64,000 nucleotides of DNA from Defluviicoccus sp046348835 (GTDB taxonomy: Bacteria; Pseudomonadota; Alphaproteobacteria; Rhodospirillales; Defluviicoccaceae). The notes under the pieces were generated by a model. The model was not told the DNA's origin. It worked only from the letters and a program-made list of their open reading frames with translations, and made no database searches. A program made the translations under genes and the position numbers. Below, piece by piece: positions 31,564 to 40,156 of the stretch (its first letter is position 1; each line of letters opens with the position of its first letter). The DNA lies in assembly GCA_046348835.1 (NCBI GenBank), contig JAXMDM010000004.1, positions 62,001 to 126,000 of the forward strand. Direction: 5' to 3'.

Positions 31564-32406
31564 TTAATGGCTTTTCTGGACAACACAGGGCCTACGGCGC
31601 ATGCTGAAGTAGCGAGACTTCCCCCTCGGCTCCATAATCCTGCAGGAGAGCAAACGTGCTATAAGCAGTGCACTAAAGCACCGTTCCCTCATGCCTCCTC
31701 GAGGACCGGGGCTGTATACGACCTTTCCCATGAGATGCGCGAGATACTTCCATTCCAGCAAGTTGCGCTTGACGTAATAGGCGATACAGACATGGTCATT
31801 CACGCGCTTTCGTATGGAGTATCTTCTTGGATTGTTATTCCCCATCGCCCCAGAAATGCGTGCCGTACACAGCCCCTCCGTTTCCAATAGCCAAGCCGCC
31901 CATTCCTGATCTTCAGCAGAAAATATTTCTCGACGAAATATCCTTTTTTGGAGTAGATGGTATTTGATAATTGAACAGCTATTGGAAAGCCCATTAAAGC
32001 CATTAAAGGTTTTACGATCGATCACTTCGTATCTAATCGGTCCCGGGAAATCCGGTACAAGATACGCTGCGCCCATTTTCTCCTCTTGCTCAAGGAGCAT
32101 CAGCGCGTATTCCATCCCATGCGGCACGGACAGAGTCGTATGTGAGCTGACTATGCTCACATATTTTGTCTTCACATGGGGCAATCCTTGGTTTATCGCA
32201 TCTGCGTAATTAAATTCCTCCCCCACGTATCTGTGCACGATAGAGTTTGCCGGAAGGTTTAGCAGAGTTTCGTCCGTCGACCCGGAATCGACGAAAATGT
32301 ACGCGGCGGGCGGCACACTTTGCGCTTGCAGCGATTCCAGGGTGCGTGGGAGTGTCTTGGCCGAATTAAACGTTCTTATCAAAACCGAGTAAGATGGAGC
32401 GCTCAT
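31564..32406 (-). CDS. Glycosyltransferase family 2
   Basis: A 280-residue GT2 with YSVLIRTFNSAKTLPRTLESL, YIFVDSGSTDETLLNL, and a YVSIVSSHTTLSV stretch where most family members keep D-x-D. The metal-binding aspartates therefore look changed to S-S-H, although the later AEDQEWAAWLLETEG motif is intact. Rhamnosyltransferase-like GT2 members can look like this. Its ATG overlaps the stop of the 757-residue CgeB-like gene as ATGA (32403-32406). Confidence 0.82.
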   Translation of the reverse strand: MSAPSYSVLIRTFNSAKTLPRTLESLQAQSVPPAAYIFVDSGSTDETLLNLPANSIVHRYVGEEFNYADAINQGLPHVKTKYVSIVSSHTTLSVPHGMEYALMLLEQEEKMGAAYLVPDFPGPIRYEVIDRKTFNGFNGLSNSCSIIKYHLLQKRIFRREIFSAEDQEWAAWLLETEGLCTARISGAMGNNNPRRYSIRKRVNDHVCIAYYVKRNLLEWKYLAHLMGKVVYSPGPRGGMRERCFSALLIARLLSCRIMEPRGKSRYFSMRRRPCVVQKSH

Positions 32407-34676
32407 GCCCTCTCTGCCCTTCTTCTAAACATAGCCTGCCGGCCGAGGCGCCCATTCCCGTAAAAGGCCAGCTCCAACTCCGGGCATGTGGCAAATTGTC
32501 GGCAAAGACGACTTCCCGACTCTGTCACCACATCACTAATAAGGATTATGTCGGGAAAGGGACTACCTATTTTGATAGCCCCGCGCATTAGCTTCTTGCT
32601 ATCCACAACCAACATATCGATGCGTTCGTCTCCTTCGATCTCCAGATCGCCATTCATCAGTTGTCGGCAGCGCAATCGATCATGTCCCGATAATCGTTCT
32701 TGAAGGTTACCGAGTTCCGTACCCGTGCAAGGAATGCACACCCCAACCGGCATGTGAGGATTGCTTTCTATGCCATCCAAAAATACTTCGGTTGTCCATT
32801 CCCCACTACACGCGCCCACCAACATCGCCGTGTTCATTCTTTCCGCACGCATTATGTTTTTGATTTCTACGACTTCCGGCATGGACGACACGGACGACCA
32901 TTTGTAAGGAAGAAAGTATCCAAAGCGCTCTTCCAATTTTGCAAGCAATGGGAGCAGCGCCCGCTGTTTGACGATCCACTTATACGTTACCCATCGGCTT
33001 CGACCTAGGTCACCCGATTGGGACCACACGCCGGGGTGCAAAACGGCCATCCATTGCCTGAGCATCCGCCGCATGGTTGATCGCGCAGCGCCGTGCGATA
33101 TAGCCGCACAACTGGGCCAGTTTAACTTTGAGGCCGCTTCCCATTGTTGGCAAGCACGCAGCATGCGACGGATTTCACTAAACCATTCTTCGGCCGAGTA
33201 CATAAACAAATGATGTACGGTGGCCCGCGGTCGTGCCTTTTTACGATTTAGGTCCTCGTACGGAGCACAATCGTTCACGAGATGTACGGCGACGCTGGCC
33301 CAGTTTGGGATTCCGTCTTGTATTTCCGCTATATCACGCAGCCGCCGTAAGGCCTCCTTTTTTCTTCCCTTGCACAGTAGAGCAACCAGATAATAGGCGC
33401 ACTCAATGGCATCAGGCTCGCTTCCAAAATCGATGGCCTGTTGCATTTGTTTGGAAAGCATATCTATTGCCGTATCCGGCTTCCCCGTATATAGTGCGCA
33501 TAAGGCAAGTCCTATTATGGGCTCAGGTATATAATGGTAATTTAGACATTGGCGAAATTTGGAAGCCGCCTCGGCGTATTTATGGTCCTCTAAATGTTTA
33601 TATCCCTGCCTTAGCAAGATCCTATCAATTGCTCGTGCATCGAATGTGGTCGGCTTATCGTATTTATTTTCCTCGTTACCTGCGATGCTTAACGGCGAGA
33701 AGGGTGAGGGTTGGATGATGCGTTGTTCGCCGACGAGCCGTTTATGAAGCTGGTACCACTGAAAAATCTCGCTTCTGTGCCCCATCGTATGTTTTTCTGC
33801 GACCAGACCGTATCCCGCCTCGGCTATTCGCGTCACCGCATCAGAGTCCCGAAATAAAGCGTCCAGCTTCTCGATGACGTCATGCTCATCAGCAAACAGA
33901 CAGTTCTCATTGTCCCGGAAGCCCGCCGCTTCGATAGCTGGTGTTTTTTGAGTGATTAAGCACGTGCCACACGCGGGTATTTCGAAGTGCTTGCGAACAA
34001 TGTCATTTGCGATCGTGCCGCAGGCTGGAGCTACCCACGCTGCACTAATCAGGCGTGCATAGGCTTCTCCTGTGAGCATCCGCTTTGCCGCGGGGCCAGC
34101 ATTATGCCAACCGAAGTGCGGCGTCTGAAGAGTAGGGTAAAAATGGGAGATCGCTCTATTGACGCGATTTCGCCAGGGATAATGAAGTGCTTGGCTGCCC
34201 GTGAAAAGAACAGGGACCGTTTTTGGCAGCTCATACTTGCGAAAAATCTGCGTATTAGCAAAATTTGGCCACGTAAAAACGTCTACCGATAGCGTCGGCA
34301 AATAGGAGCTAATGGAGACTGATAGCGTGAAGATAGCGGATGGCTCCCATTTATCTACATCCACCAAAGCGTACTGACGGGATCTGCAGTACGCATCGCA
34401 GTGAAGGAATACGACTTTAGGGATATGTGGATTCGCGTGCACATTACGTACTTCATGTGCCCCTGTATAGGTTCCGGATTCCAGCATAGTAATATCCGGC
34501 CTGTATCGGTCACAGAGCTCATCATAATCGTAGGTGCCGGGCTCTTGAATTACCGCAACATCAAAAAATTGCTCGAGGCAGGTCACCTGCTCCTCAAGAT
34601 GCGAAATAATAAACTGTGGAAGACCTGGACTGATAAACCGCATAAAAATAAGGCGTGGCTTCTGCAATGATATCAT
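32403..34676 (-). CDS. CgeB-like glycosyltransferase fused to a helical-repeat region and a Rossmann-like C-terminus
   Basis: A 757-residue protein. Residues 1-330 resemble the CgeB/DUF3880-type GT-B protein seen in glycan loci: FTGSQALHYPWRNRVNRAI, then a KHFEIPACGTCLITQKTPAIEAAGF donor-site region and ENCLFADEHDVIEKL. Residues 350-470 look like TPR-type helical repeats (GYKHLEDHKYAEAASKFRQCLNYH-type pairs). The last 150 residues begin NTAMLVGACSGEWTTEVFLDGI, a Rossmann-like fold possibly related to class I methyltransferases. The gene is among the most AT-rich in the window. The first domain is fairly secure; the tail is tentative. Confidence 0.66.
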   Translation of the reverse strand: MISLQKPRLIFMRFISPGLPQFIISHLEEQVTCLEQFFDVAVIQEPGTYDYDELCDRYRPDITMLESGTYTGAHEVRNVHANPHIPKVVFLHCDAYCRSRQYALVDVDKWEPSAIFTLSVSISSYLPTLSVDVFTWPNFANTQIFRKYELPKTVPVLFTGSQALHYPWRNRVNRAISHFYPTLQTPHFGWHNAGPAAKRMLTGEAYARLISAAWVAPACGTIANDIVRKHFEIPACGTCLITQKTPAIEAAGFRDNENCLFADEHDVIEKLDALFRDSDAVTRIAEAGYGLVAEKHTMGHRSEIFQWYQLHKRLVGEQRIIQPSPFSPLSIAGNEENKYDKPTTFDARAIDRILLRQGYKHLEDHKYAEAASKFRQCLNYHYIPEPIIGLALCALYTGKPDTAIDMLSKQMQQAIDFGSEPDAIECAYYLVALLCKGRKKEALRRLRDIAEIQDGIPNWASVAVHLVNDCAPYEDLNRKKARPRATVHHLFMYSAEEWFSEIRRMLRACQQWEAASKLNWPSCAAISHGAARSTMRRMLRQWMAVLHPGVWSQSGDLGRSRWVTYKWIVKQRALLPLLAKLEERFGYFLPYKWSSVSSMPEVVEIKNIMRAERMNTAMLVGACSGEWTTEVFLDGIESNPHMPVGVCIPCTGTELGNLQERLSGHDRLRCRQLMNGDLEIEGDERIDMLVVDSKKLMRGAIKIGSPFPDIILISDVVTESGSRLCRQFATCPELELAFYGNGRLGRQAMFRRRAERA

Positions 34677-34690
34677 TTTTTGTTACTCTA

Positions 34691-36349
34691 TTAAGACTTG
34701 TATAACTGCCGACATACCTGAATAACATGGCGTATGCGTTCTGGAGCACGCTCAGACGGCATCAGCTTTACAAGGGTGAGAAGGGTGTATGCGCCAGAAC
34801 ACAGCACGATTAGTACCCCACAAACGGTCGCCTGCAGCGGCGAGAACATATAGAACCCGCAGAAGGAAAACCCGATCGAGGCGAGGAAAATCAGGCCGGT
34901 TTTGATGTTTTCCGGGAACCAGCGGAAGCCGCTGAGCTTGCGGACGATGGTGTAGATCATCACCCCGTGGAAGACGTAGGAGGCGAAGAAGGCGATGCCG
35001 GCGCCGGCGAGGCCGAACCGCTGCACCGCCAACCAGGTCAGCGCGACGTTGACCGCGGTCCACGCCACTTCGGCGACGATGAAGATCAGCCGGCGGTTCT
35101 TGGCGACGATGATGAAACCCATCGGCCAGGTGATCACCCGGAGCGCGATGCCGAGGCAGATCCAGCGCAGGACCTCGATCGCTTCCGCGAACTGGGGACT
35201 GTAAAATAGGTGGAGCACCAAGGGGGCGAAGACGATGGTGGCGATCACCCCCGGCGCCGCAAGCAGCAGGCTGATCTGCGCCTGCTCGTTGACCAGCCGG
35301 TTGCCCTTGACATCGTCGTTGGCCGCACCGACCAGTCGCGGGTAGAAGTCGGCCCCCATCGCCTGCAGGATGATGCCGACGTAAAGGCCGCCGAGGGTCC
35401 AGGCGGCGCTGTAGAGTCCGGCGGCGTCGAGGCCCTCCGTCCGCAGGACGATGGTGCGGACCGCATAGGCCGCCCCCATCATCAGCATCCCGCTGGCCAT
35501 GAAGGCGAACCCCAGCTTGAGCAGCGCCGAGGCCTCCCGCGCCACCTCCGGCCGGGTCAGTGTCGGCAGCGCCACTTTTACCTTGCGGCTGTACCACCAG
35601 GAGAACACCAGACCCGCGGCGGCATTGGCCATCAGCGCCGGCACCACCCCTTCCTCCCCCAGGGTGTAGACGAGAGCGATGCCGACGGCGGTCCCGAGGA
35701 GCGGCCCCAGCACGCCCATCTTGGCCATATCGGTGATGCGGCGCATCCCTTGGAGCAGCGCCCCCTGGCCGGCCGAGATGAGCTGAAGGCAGACGACGAA
35801 ACCGAGGAGCGCCACCGCCCCGGCCTTGGCGTCGCTGCCGAAGGTGACGGTCGACACCGGCACCGCGAGCGCCACCAGCAGCGTCAAGCCGATCAGGCCG
35901 AGCACCACCGCCGTCCGCCGCAGCACGACCACCGTCATCGCGATCCGCGCCTCGTCGCCGGACCCGACCGCCTCGGCGATCTGGCGGACGCCGCTGCTGT
36001 TGATGCCCATCTCGGCGACCGACCGCGCCAGGTCGGCGATCGATCCGTACACCCCCATCAGGCCGAATCCGGCCGGCCCCAGCAGCATCGCCATCGCCTT
36101 GGCGCGGACGATGCCGATGGCGATCGTGAGGACCGACGAGCCGCCGATCAGCGCCGAGGACTTCAGGATCTGCCCGTAGCTGCGCTCTTCCGCCGGCGCT
36201 TGCGCGGCCTCGCCGTCGCCGTCGCCGGCACTGGCATTGGCACTGGCATTGGCCGCCGCGCCGACCGCCTCCGTCCCGCTCAGGGGCTCGTTGCTGTCAG
36301 CCGGTATCGCCGCCTTCGGCGGGAACACGCGATCGGCGCCGTCCATCAT
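34691..36349 (-). CDS. Wzx-type flippase (MATE/MOP superfamily O-antigen translocase)
   Basis: A 552-residue polytopic inner-membrane protein with 12 or more hydrophobic segments after a 50-residue Ala-rich cytoplasmic N-terminus. SALIGGSSVLTIAIGIVRAKAMAMLLGPAGFGLMGVY is the usual start of the first helix pair in O-antigen translocases. It flips lipid-linked repeat units to the periplasm. ATG 36349 overlaps the aminotransferase stop (ATGATG). The 3' end (about 34691-34830) has the AT-rich composition of the neighbouring cassette, while the rest is GC-rich. Confidence 0.88.
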   Translation of the reverse strand: MMDGADRVFPPKAAIPADSNEPLSGTEAVGAAANASANASAGDGDGEAAQAPAEERSYGQILKSSALIGGSSVLTIAIGIVRAKAMAMLLGPAGFGLMGVYGSIADLARSVAEMGINSSGVRQIAEAVGSGDEARIAMTVVVLRRTAVVLGLIGLTLLVALAVPVSTVTFGSDAKAGAVALLGFVVCLQLISAGQGALLQGMRRITDMAKMGVLGPLLGTAVGIALVYTLGEEGVVPALMANAAAGLVFSWWYSRKVKVALPTLTRPEVAREASALLKLGFAFMASGMLMMGAAYAVRTIVLRTEGLDAAGLYSAAWTLGGLYVGIILQAMGADFYPRLVGAANDDVKGNRLVNEQAQISLLLAAPGVIATIVFAPLVLHLFYSPQFAEAIEVLRWICLGIALRVITWPMGFIIVAKNRRLIFIVAEVAWTAVNVALTWLAVQRFGLAGAGIAFFASYVFHGVMIYTIVRKLSGFRWFPENIKTGLIFLASIGFSFCGFYMFSPLQATVCGVLIVLCSGAYTLLTLVKLMPSERAPERIRHVIQVCRQLYKS

Positions 36350-37554
36350 CGCCCGGCCGACGCCACCATCGGTCCGGCCGGGTGGACGACGCCCGCGGGA
36401 ACGCCGCCCGCCATCGCCGCCGCACACGCCCGATGCAGCGCCTGGGCCACCTGCACCTGCTCGTCATCGGTCATGTCGGGGAACAGCGGCAACAGGACGC
36501 ACCGGTCCTGGGCCTCTTCGGAATGCGGCAACGGCCGGCGCAACGGTAGGTCCCGGTACGCCTCCTCCCGGTGGCTGCACATGATGCCGCGCCGGGTGCT
36601 GACACCGCCGTCGAGCATCGCCTGCATCACCCATCGCTGGTCGCAGCCGTCCGCCAGGCGCACGCCGTAGCTCTGCCAATTGGTCCGGGCCCATTCCGGC
36701 TCGACCGGCAGCCCCAACCCCGGAATGTCCGCCAGCAACACCCGGTAGCGATCGGCAAGCGCCCGCCGCCGTTCGACGATCCCGGCCAGCCGCGCCAGCT
36801 GCTGACGGCCCACCGCCGCCTGGATGTCGGTCATCCGGTAGTTGTAGCCAAGGGTGGGATAGCTCTCGAAGATCACCTGCTGGGCGCCGTGCCGCACCGT
36901 GTCCGGCACCGACATGGCGTGCTGCCGCAGCAGCCGGAACCGCGCGTCCCAGTCGGGGTGCGGGGTGGTGATCATCCCGCCGTCGCCGGTGCTGATGACC
37001 TTGCGCGGATGGAAGGAGAAGCAGGCGGCGTCGGCGTGGGGCCGGCCGATCATCTCCCACCGGCCCTCCCAGCGGATCTGCGTGCCGATGGCACAGGCCG
37101 CGTCCTCGATCACCGGCAGCCCGTGCCGCCTACCGATGGCGACGATCGCCGCCAGATCGCACGGCATCCCCACCTGGTGGACGCAGAGGATGGCGCGCGT
37201 CCGCGCACCAATGGCGTCTTCGATCAGGGCTGGATCGATGTTGAAGGTGGCCGGGTCGATGTCGACAAACACCGGCGTCGCACCGCAGTAGCGAATGCTG
37301 TTGGCGGTGGCGATGTAGGAGTGGCTGACGGTGATCACCTCGTCGCCCGGGCCGACCCCGGCCGCCAGCAGCGCCAGGTGAAGGGCGGTGGTGCAACTGG
37401 ACACCGCGCAGGCGTGCCGGGCGCCGACGACCGCGGCGAACTCCCGCTCGAACCCCGCCACTTCCGGGCCCTGGGTGATCCAGCCGCTGAGGATGACGCG
37501 ACGGGCGGCGTCGGCCTCGGCCTCGCCCATCACCGGCCTGGTGATCGGGATCAT
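36346..37554 (-). CDS. DegT/DnrJ/EryC1/StrS family aminotransferase (second copy)
   Basis: A 402-residue PLP enzyme from ATG 37554, which overlaps the SDR stop as ATGA. SSCTTALHLALLAAGVGPGDEVI, VIEDAACAIGTQ and FSFHPRKVISTGDGG (K185) are the family motifs. The extra C-terminal Ala/Gly-rich tail (about 25 residues) is not conserved. It sits with an SDR epimerase/dehydratase, suggesting a second amino sugar. It is clearly distinct from the copy at 292-1413. Product unknown. Confidence 0.86.
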   Translation of the reverse strand: MIPITRPVMGEAEADAARRVILSGWITQGPEVAGFEREFAAVVGARHACAVSSCTTALHLALLAAGVGPGDEVITVSHSYIATANSIRYCGATPVFVDIDPATFNIDPALIEDAIGARTRAILCVHQVGMPCDLAAIVAIGRRHGLPVIEDAACAIGTQIRWEGRWEMIGRPHADAACFSFHPRKVISTGDGGMITTPHPDWDARFRLLRQHAMSVPDTVRHGAQQVIFESYPTLGYNYRMTDIQAAVGRQQLARLAGIVERRRALADRYRVLLADIPGLGLPVEPEWARTNWQSYGVRLADGCDQRWVMQAMLDGGVSTRRGIMCSHREEAYRDLPLRRPLPHSEEAQDRCVLLPLFPDMTDDEQVQVAQALHRACAAAMAGGVPAGVVHPAGPMVASAGR

Positions 37555-38537
37555 GACGAGGCCACCGCCTGTTCGCGGGTACGCTGCGCCCGCCACCAAT
37601 CCACCAGACGCGTCAGCCCCTCCTCGAGCCCGATGGTGGCGCGGAAGCCCAGCAGGCGCGCCGCCTTCTCCGTGTCGGCCAGGCGCCTCGATACCTTGTT
37701 GACCTGGCGCTCCGGGCCGTACACCGGCTCCAGGTCGGAGCCCATGATCTTCACCAGGGTCGTCGCCAGCTGAATGAGGTTGGTTTCGGTACCGCTCGCC
37801 ACATTGAACACCTCGTCGGTGGCATCGGAGGCGAGCGCCAGGACGTTGGCCAGGGCGACGTCCTGGATGTAGACGAAATCCATCGTCTGCAGGCCGTTGC
37901 CCAAAATCAGCGGCGGCTGGCCGGCGTCGATGCGCTCCATCCAGCGGACGAGCACCTCGGTGTACTTGCCGTGAATGTCCATGCGCTCGCCGTAGACATT
38001 GAAGTAGCGCATGGCCACGTACGGCAGCCCGTACATGTCGTGGTACGACCGCAGCAGGCCCTCCAGCATGACCTTACAGGCGCCGTACCAGGTGGTGTTG
38101 TTGTACGGATGGTGCTCTTCCGTGGTGGGGAAACTCTCGGCCAGGCCGTAGACCGACGCCGACGATGCGGCGACGATCCGCTTGACGCCGGCGCGTTGCG
38201 CCGCCTCCACCACGTTGAAGCTGCCATCGGCCATGACCCCCATCGCTTCGCGCGGATCGGCGGAGCAGGCGGTGATCCTGAGTGCCGCCATGTGGATGAC
38301 GGCATCCATGCCCTCGGTCACCCGCCGCACCGCATCGACGTCGCGAATGTCGCCACGCACCAGTTCGACCCGCGGATCGGCGAGGGACTTTTCGACGTTG
38401 GTCAGCGAGCCACGGACCAGGTTGTCGATGATGACGATGCGGGCGGGAGAGTAGCGAGCCAGCAGAACATCGATCGTCGCCGAGCCGATGAGACCGCAGC
38501 CCCCGGTGACCAGGATTTTCGCGCCGTTGATGTCCAT
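37551..38537 (-). CDS. NAD-dependent epimerase/dehydratase (extended SDR)
   Basis: A 328-residue extended SDR. ILVTGGCGLIGSATIDVLL is the glycine-rich NAD loop, DNLVRGS the adenine-side aspartate, ASSASVYG the catalytic serine region, and YGACK the Tyr-x3-Lys pair. RYFNVYG and the VYIQDVALANVLAL region suit UDP-sugar 4-epimerases and their relatives. It lies 111 bases after gmhA and is coupled to the aminotransferase. A 4-epimerase or 4,6-dehydratase role cannot be separated by eye. Confidence 0.84.
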   Translation of the reverse strand: MDINGAKILVTGGCGLIGSATIDVLLARYSPARIVIIDNLVRGSLTNVEKSLADPRVELVRGDIRDVDAVRRVTEGMDAVIHMAALRITACSADPREAMGVMADGSFNVVEAAQRAGVKRIVAASSASVYGLAESFPTTEEHHPYNNTTWYGACKVMLEGLLRSYHDMYGLPYVAMRYFNVYGERMDIHGKYTEVLVRWMERIDAGQPPLILGNGLQTMDFVYIQDVALANVLALASDATDEVFNVASGTETNLIQLATTLVKIMGSDLEPVYGPERQVNKVSRRLADTEKAARLLGFRATIGLEEGLTRLVDWWRAQRTREQAVASS

Positions 38538-38648
38538 GATTTACTTCTCAAAGGGTGTCCGGGCAGATCCGAGCAATGGGGGCGGCGGCAAGGGGCGACG
38601 AGGGGCGGTTCAGGGCCAGCCCCGCCGGCCGACTATGGGCCGCGGCGG

Positions 38649-39221
38649 TTATCCTTCGGTGAACGCGGTATCGACATGGGCACACATCAGATGACCGATG
38701 AGGATGTGCATCTCCTGGATGCGGGGCGTCTCGTCGGACGGCACCACCAGTGGCAGGTCGCAAACGGAGGCGATCCGCCCGCCGGAGCGGCCGAGGAGGG
38801 CGATGGTCGCGGCGCCGGCGGCCTGGGCCGCCTTGAGGCCGAGCAGAACATTCTCGCTCTCGCCCGAGGTGGAGATGCCGAGAGCGACGTCACCCGGCCG
38901 GGCCAGCGCCTCCACCTGCCGCTCGAACACGGTGGCGAAGGAGAAATCGTTGGCGATGGCGGTCAGCGCCGAGGTGTCGGTGGTGAGCGCAATGGCCGGG
39001 AGCGCCTTGCGCTTCTTGGCCAGATAGCGGCCCACCAGTTCCGCCGCGATGTGCTGCGCGTCCGCGGCCGAGCCGCCGTTGCCGAAGATGAAAAGGGTGC
39101 CGCCGGCGCGGAGGCTGTCGACGACCATCGTCCCCGCCCGCTCGATACCGCCGACGAGGCCGTCGAGAACCCGGTCGACGACCTCCCGGTGGCGAACCAG
39201 TTCGTCCCGTACGAGGCTCAT
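38649..39221 (-). CDS. gmhA: Phosphoheptose isomerase (SIS domain)
   Basis: A 190-residue GmhA of standard size. FGNGGSAADAQHIAAELVGRY and GISTSGESENVLLGLKAA are the SIS sugar-phosphate motifs, and the C-terminal RIQEMHILIGHLMC holds the metal/His region. It converts sedoheptulose-7-phosphate to D-glycero-D-manno-heptose-7-phosphate. ATGA overlap with hldD (39218-39221). I saw no gmhB phosphatase in the window, so it should be elsewhere. Confidence 0.92.
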   Translation of the reverse strand: MSLVRDELVRHREVVDRVLDGLVGGIERAGTMVVDSLRAGGTLFIFGNGGSAADAQHIAAELVGRYLAKKRKALPAIALTTDTSALTAIANDFSFATVFERQVEALARPGDVALGISTSGESENVLLGLKAAQAAGAATIALLGRSGGRIASVCDLPLVVPSDETPRIQEMHILIGHLMCAHVDTAFTEG

Positions 39222-40156
39222 GGCCGGTAGTACCCACCGCTGGCCTCGACCACCGCGGCGTAACGGGCGAGGCCGGTCTCAAGATCGAGAAACGGCCTCT
39301 CGTAGCCGGCGCGACGAAGCTGGGTCAGATCGGCGCGGGTGAAGCTCTGGTACTTGCCGCGGAGATCCTCGGGGAACGGAATGTGCTCGATCCTGCCGCG
39401 GCCCACCAGCGACTGGCAGATGCGGGCGACATCCTCGAAGCTGCGCTCGTGACCGCTGCCGCAATTGAAGATGCCCGAGCGGCGGTTACGCATGAAGTGC
39501 AGGTTGACGTCCACCACGTCATCCACATGGATGAAGTCGCGAAGAAATCCCTCGCTTCCCTCGAAGATGCGGGCGACGCCGTCGGTGGCGAGCTGACCGA
39601 ACAGGTGCCAGGCCACCGAGGCCATACGCCCCTTGTGCTTCTCCTGCGGTCCGTAGACGTTGAAGTAGCGCAGCCCGGTGACCTGCCGACCGTCCGGAAT
39701 ATCCAGCATCCTGACGTAGTTGTCGAAGGCCACCTTCGAGTAGCCGTAGACGTTGAGCGGGTACTCGTACGCCCGGCCTTCGCTGAAGCCGCGCGCCCCG
39801 TCGCCGTAAACGGCGGCACTCGACGCATAGATGAAGGGAACGCCCTGGGTTAGCCCATAGTCGAGGAGGGTTTTCGACCAGGTGAAGTTGTTCCGCATCA
39901 TGTAGCGGCCGTCTGTCCCGGTGGTGTCCGAGCAGGCGCCCTGGTGGAAGATCACCTCGGGCACCGGCAAGCTCGGAAGCATCGCCAGAAAATCGTCCTT
40001 GTCGGCGTAGTCCCAAAAGCGCAACCCATTGAGGTTGAGATGCTTTTCGGCGCGGGTTAGATTGTCCACGATCAGGATCCGGTCGATCCCGAGCTCATTC
40101 AGGCCGCGGACGAGATTGCTGCCGATGAATCCCGCCCCGCCGGTGACAATGATCAT
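39218..40156 (-). CDS. hldD: ADP-L-glycero-D-manno-heptose 6-epimerase
   Basis: A 312-residue extended SDR. It has IIVTGGAGFIGSNLVRGLNE, DNLTRAEKHLNL, the FHQGACSDTTGTDGRYMM block that marks HldD, and YGYSK for catalysis. FNVYGPQEKHKGRMASV is also HldD-typical. It makes the L-glycero epimer of ADP-heptose. It overlaps hldE (ATGA at 40153-40156) and gmhA. A heptose pathway inside a glycan operon implies heptose in the polymer or core. Confidence 0.93.
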   Translation of the reverse strand: MIIVTGGAGFIGSNLVRGLNELGIDRILIVDNLTRAEKHLNLNGLRFWDYADKDDFLAMLPSLPVPEVIFHQGACSDTTGTDGRYMMRNNFTWSKTLLDYGLTQGVPFIYASSAAVYGDGARGFSEGRAYEYPLNVYGYSKVAFDNYVRMLDIPDGRQVTGLRYFNVYGPQEKHKGRMASVAWHLFGQLATDGVARIFEGSEGFLRDFIHVDDVVDVNLHFMRNRRSGIFNCGSGHERSFEDVARICQSLVGRGRIEHIPFPEDLRGKYQSFTRADLTQLRRAGYERPFLDLETGLARYAAVVEASGGYYRP

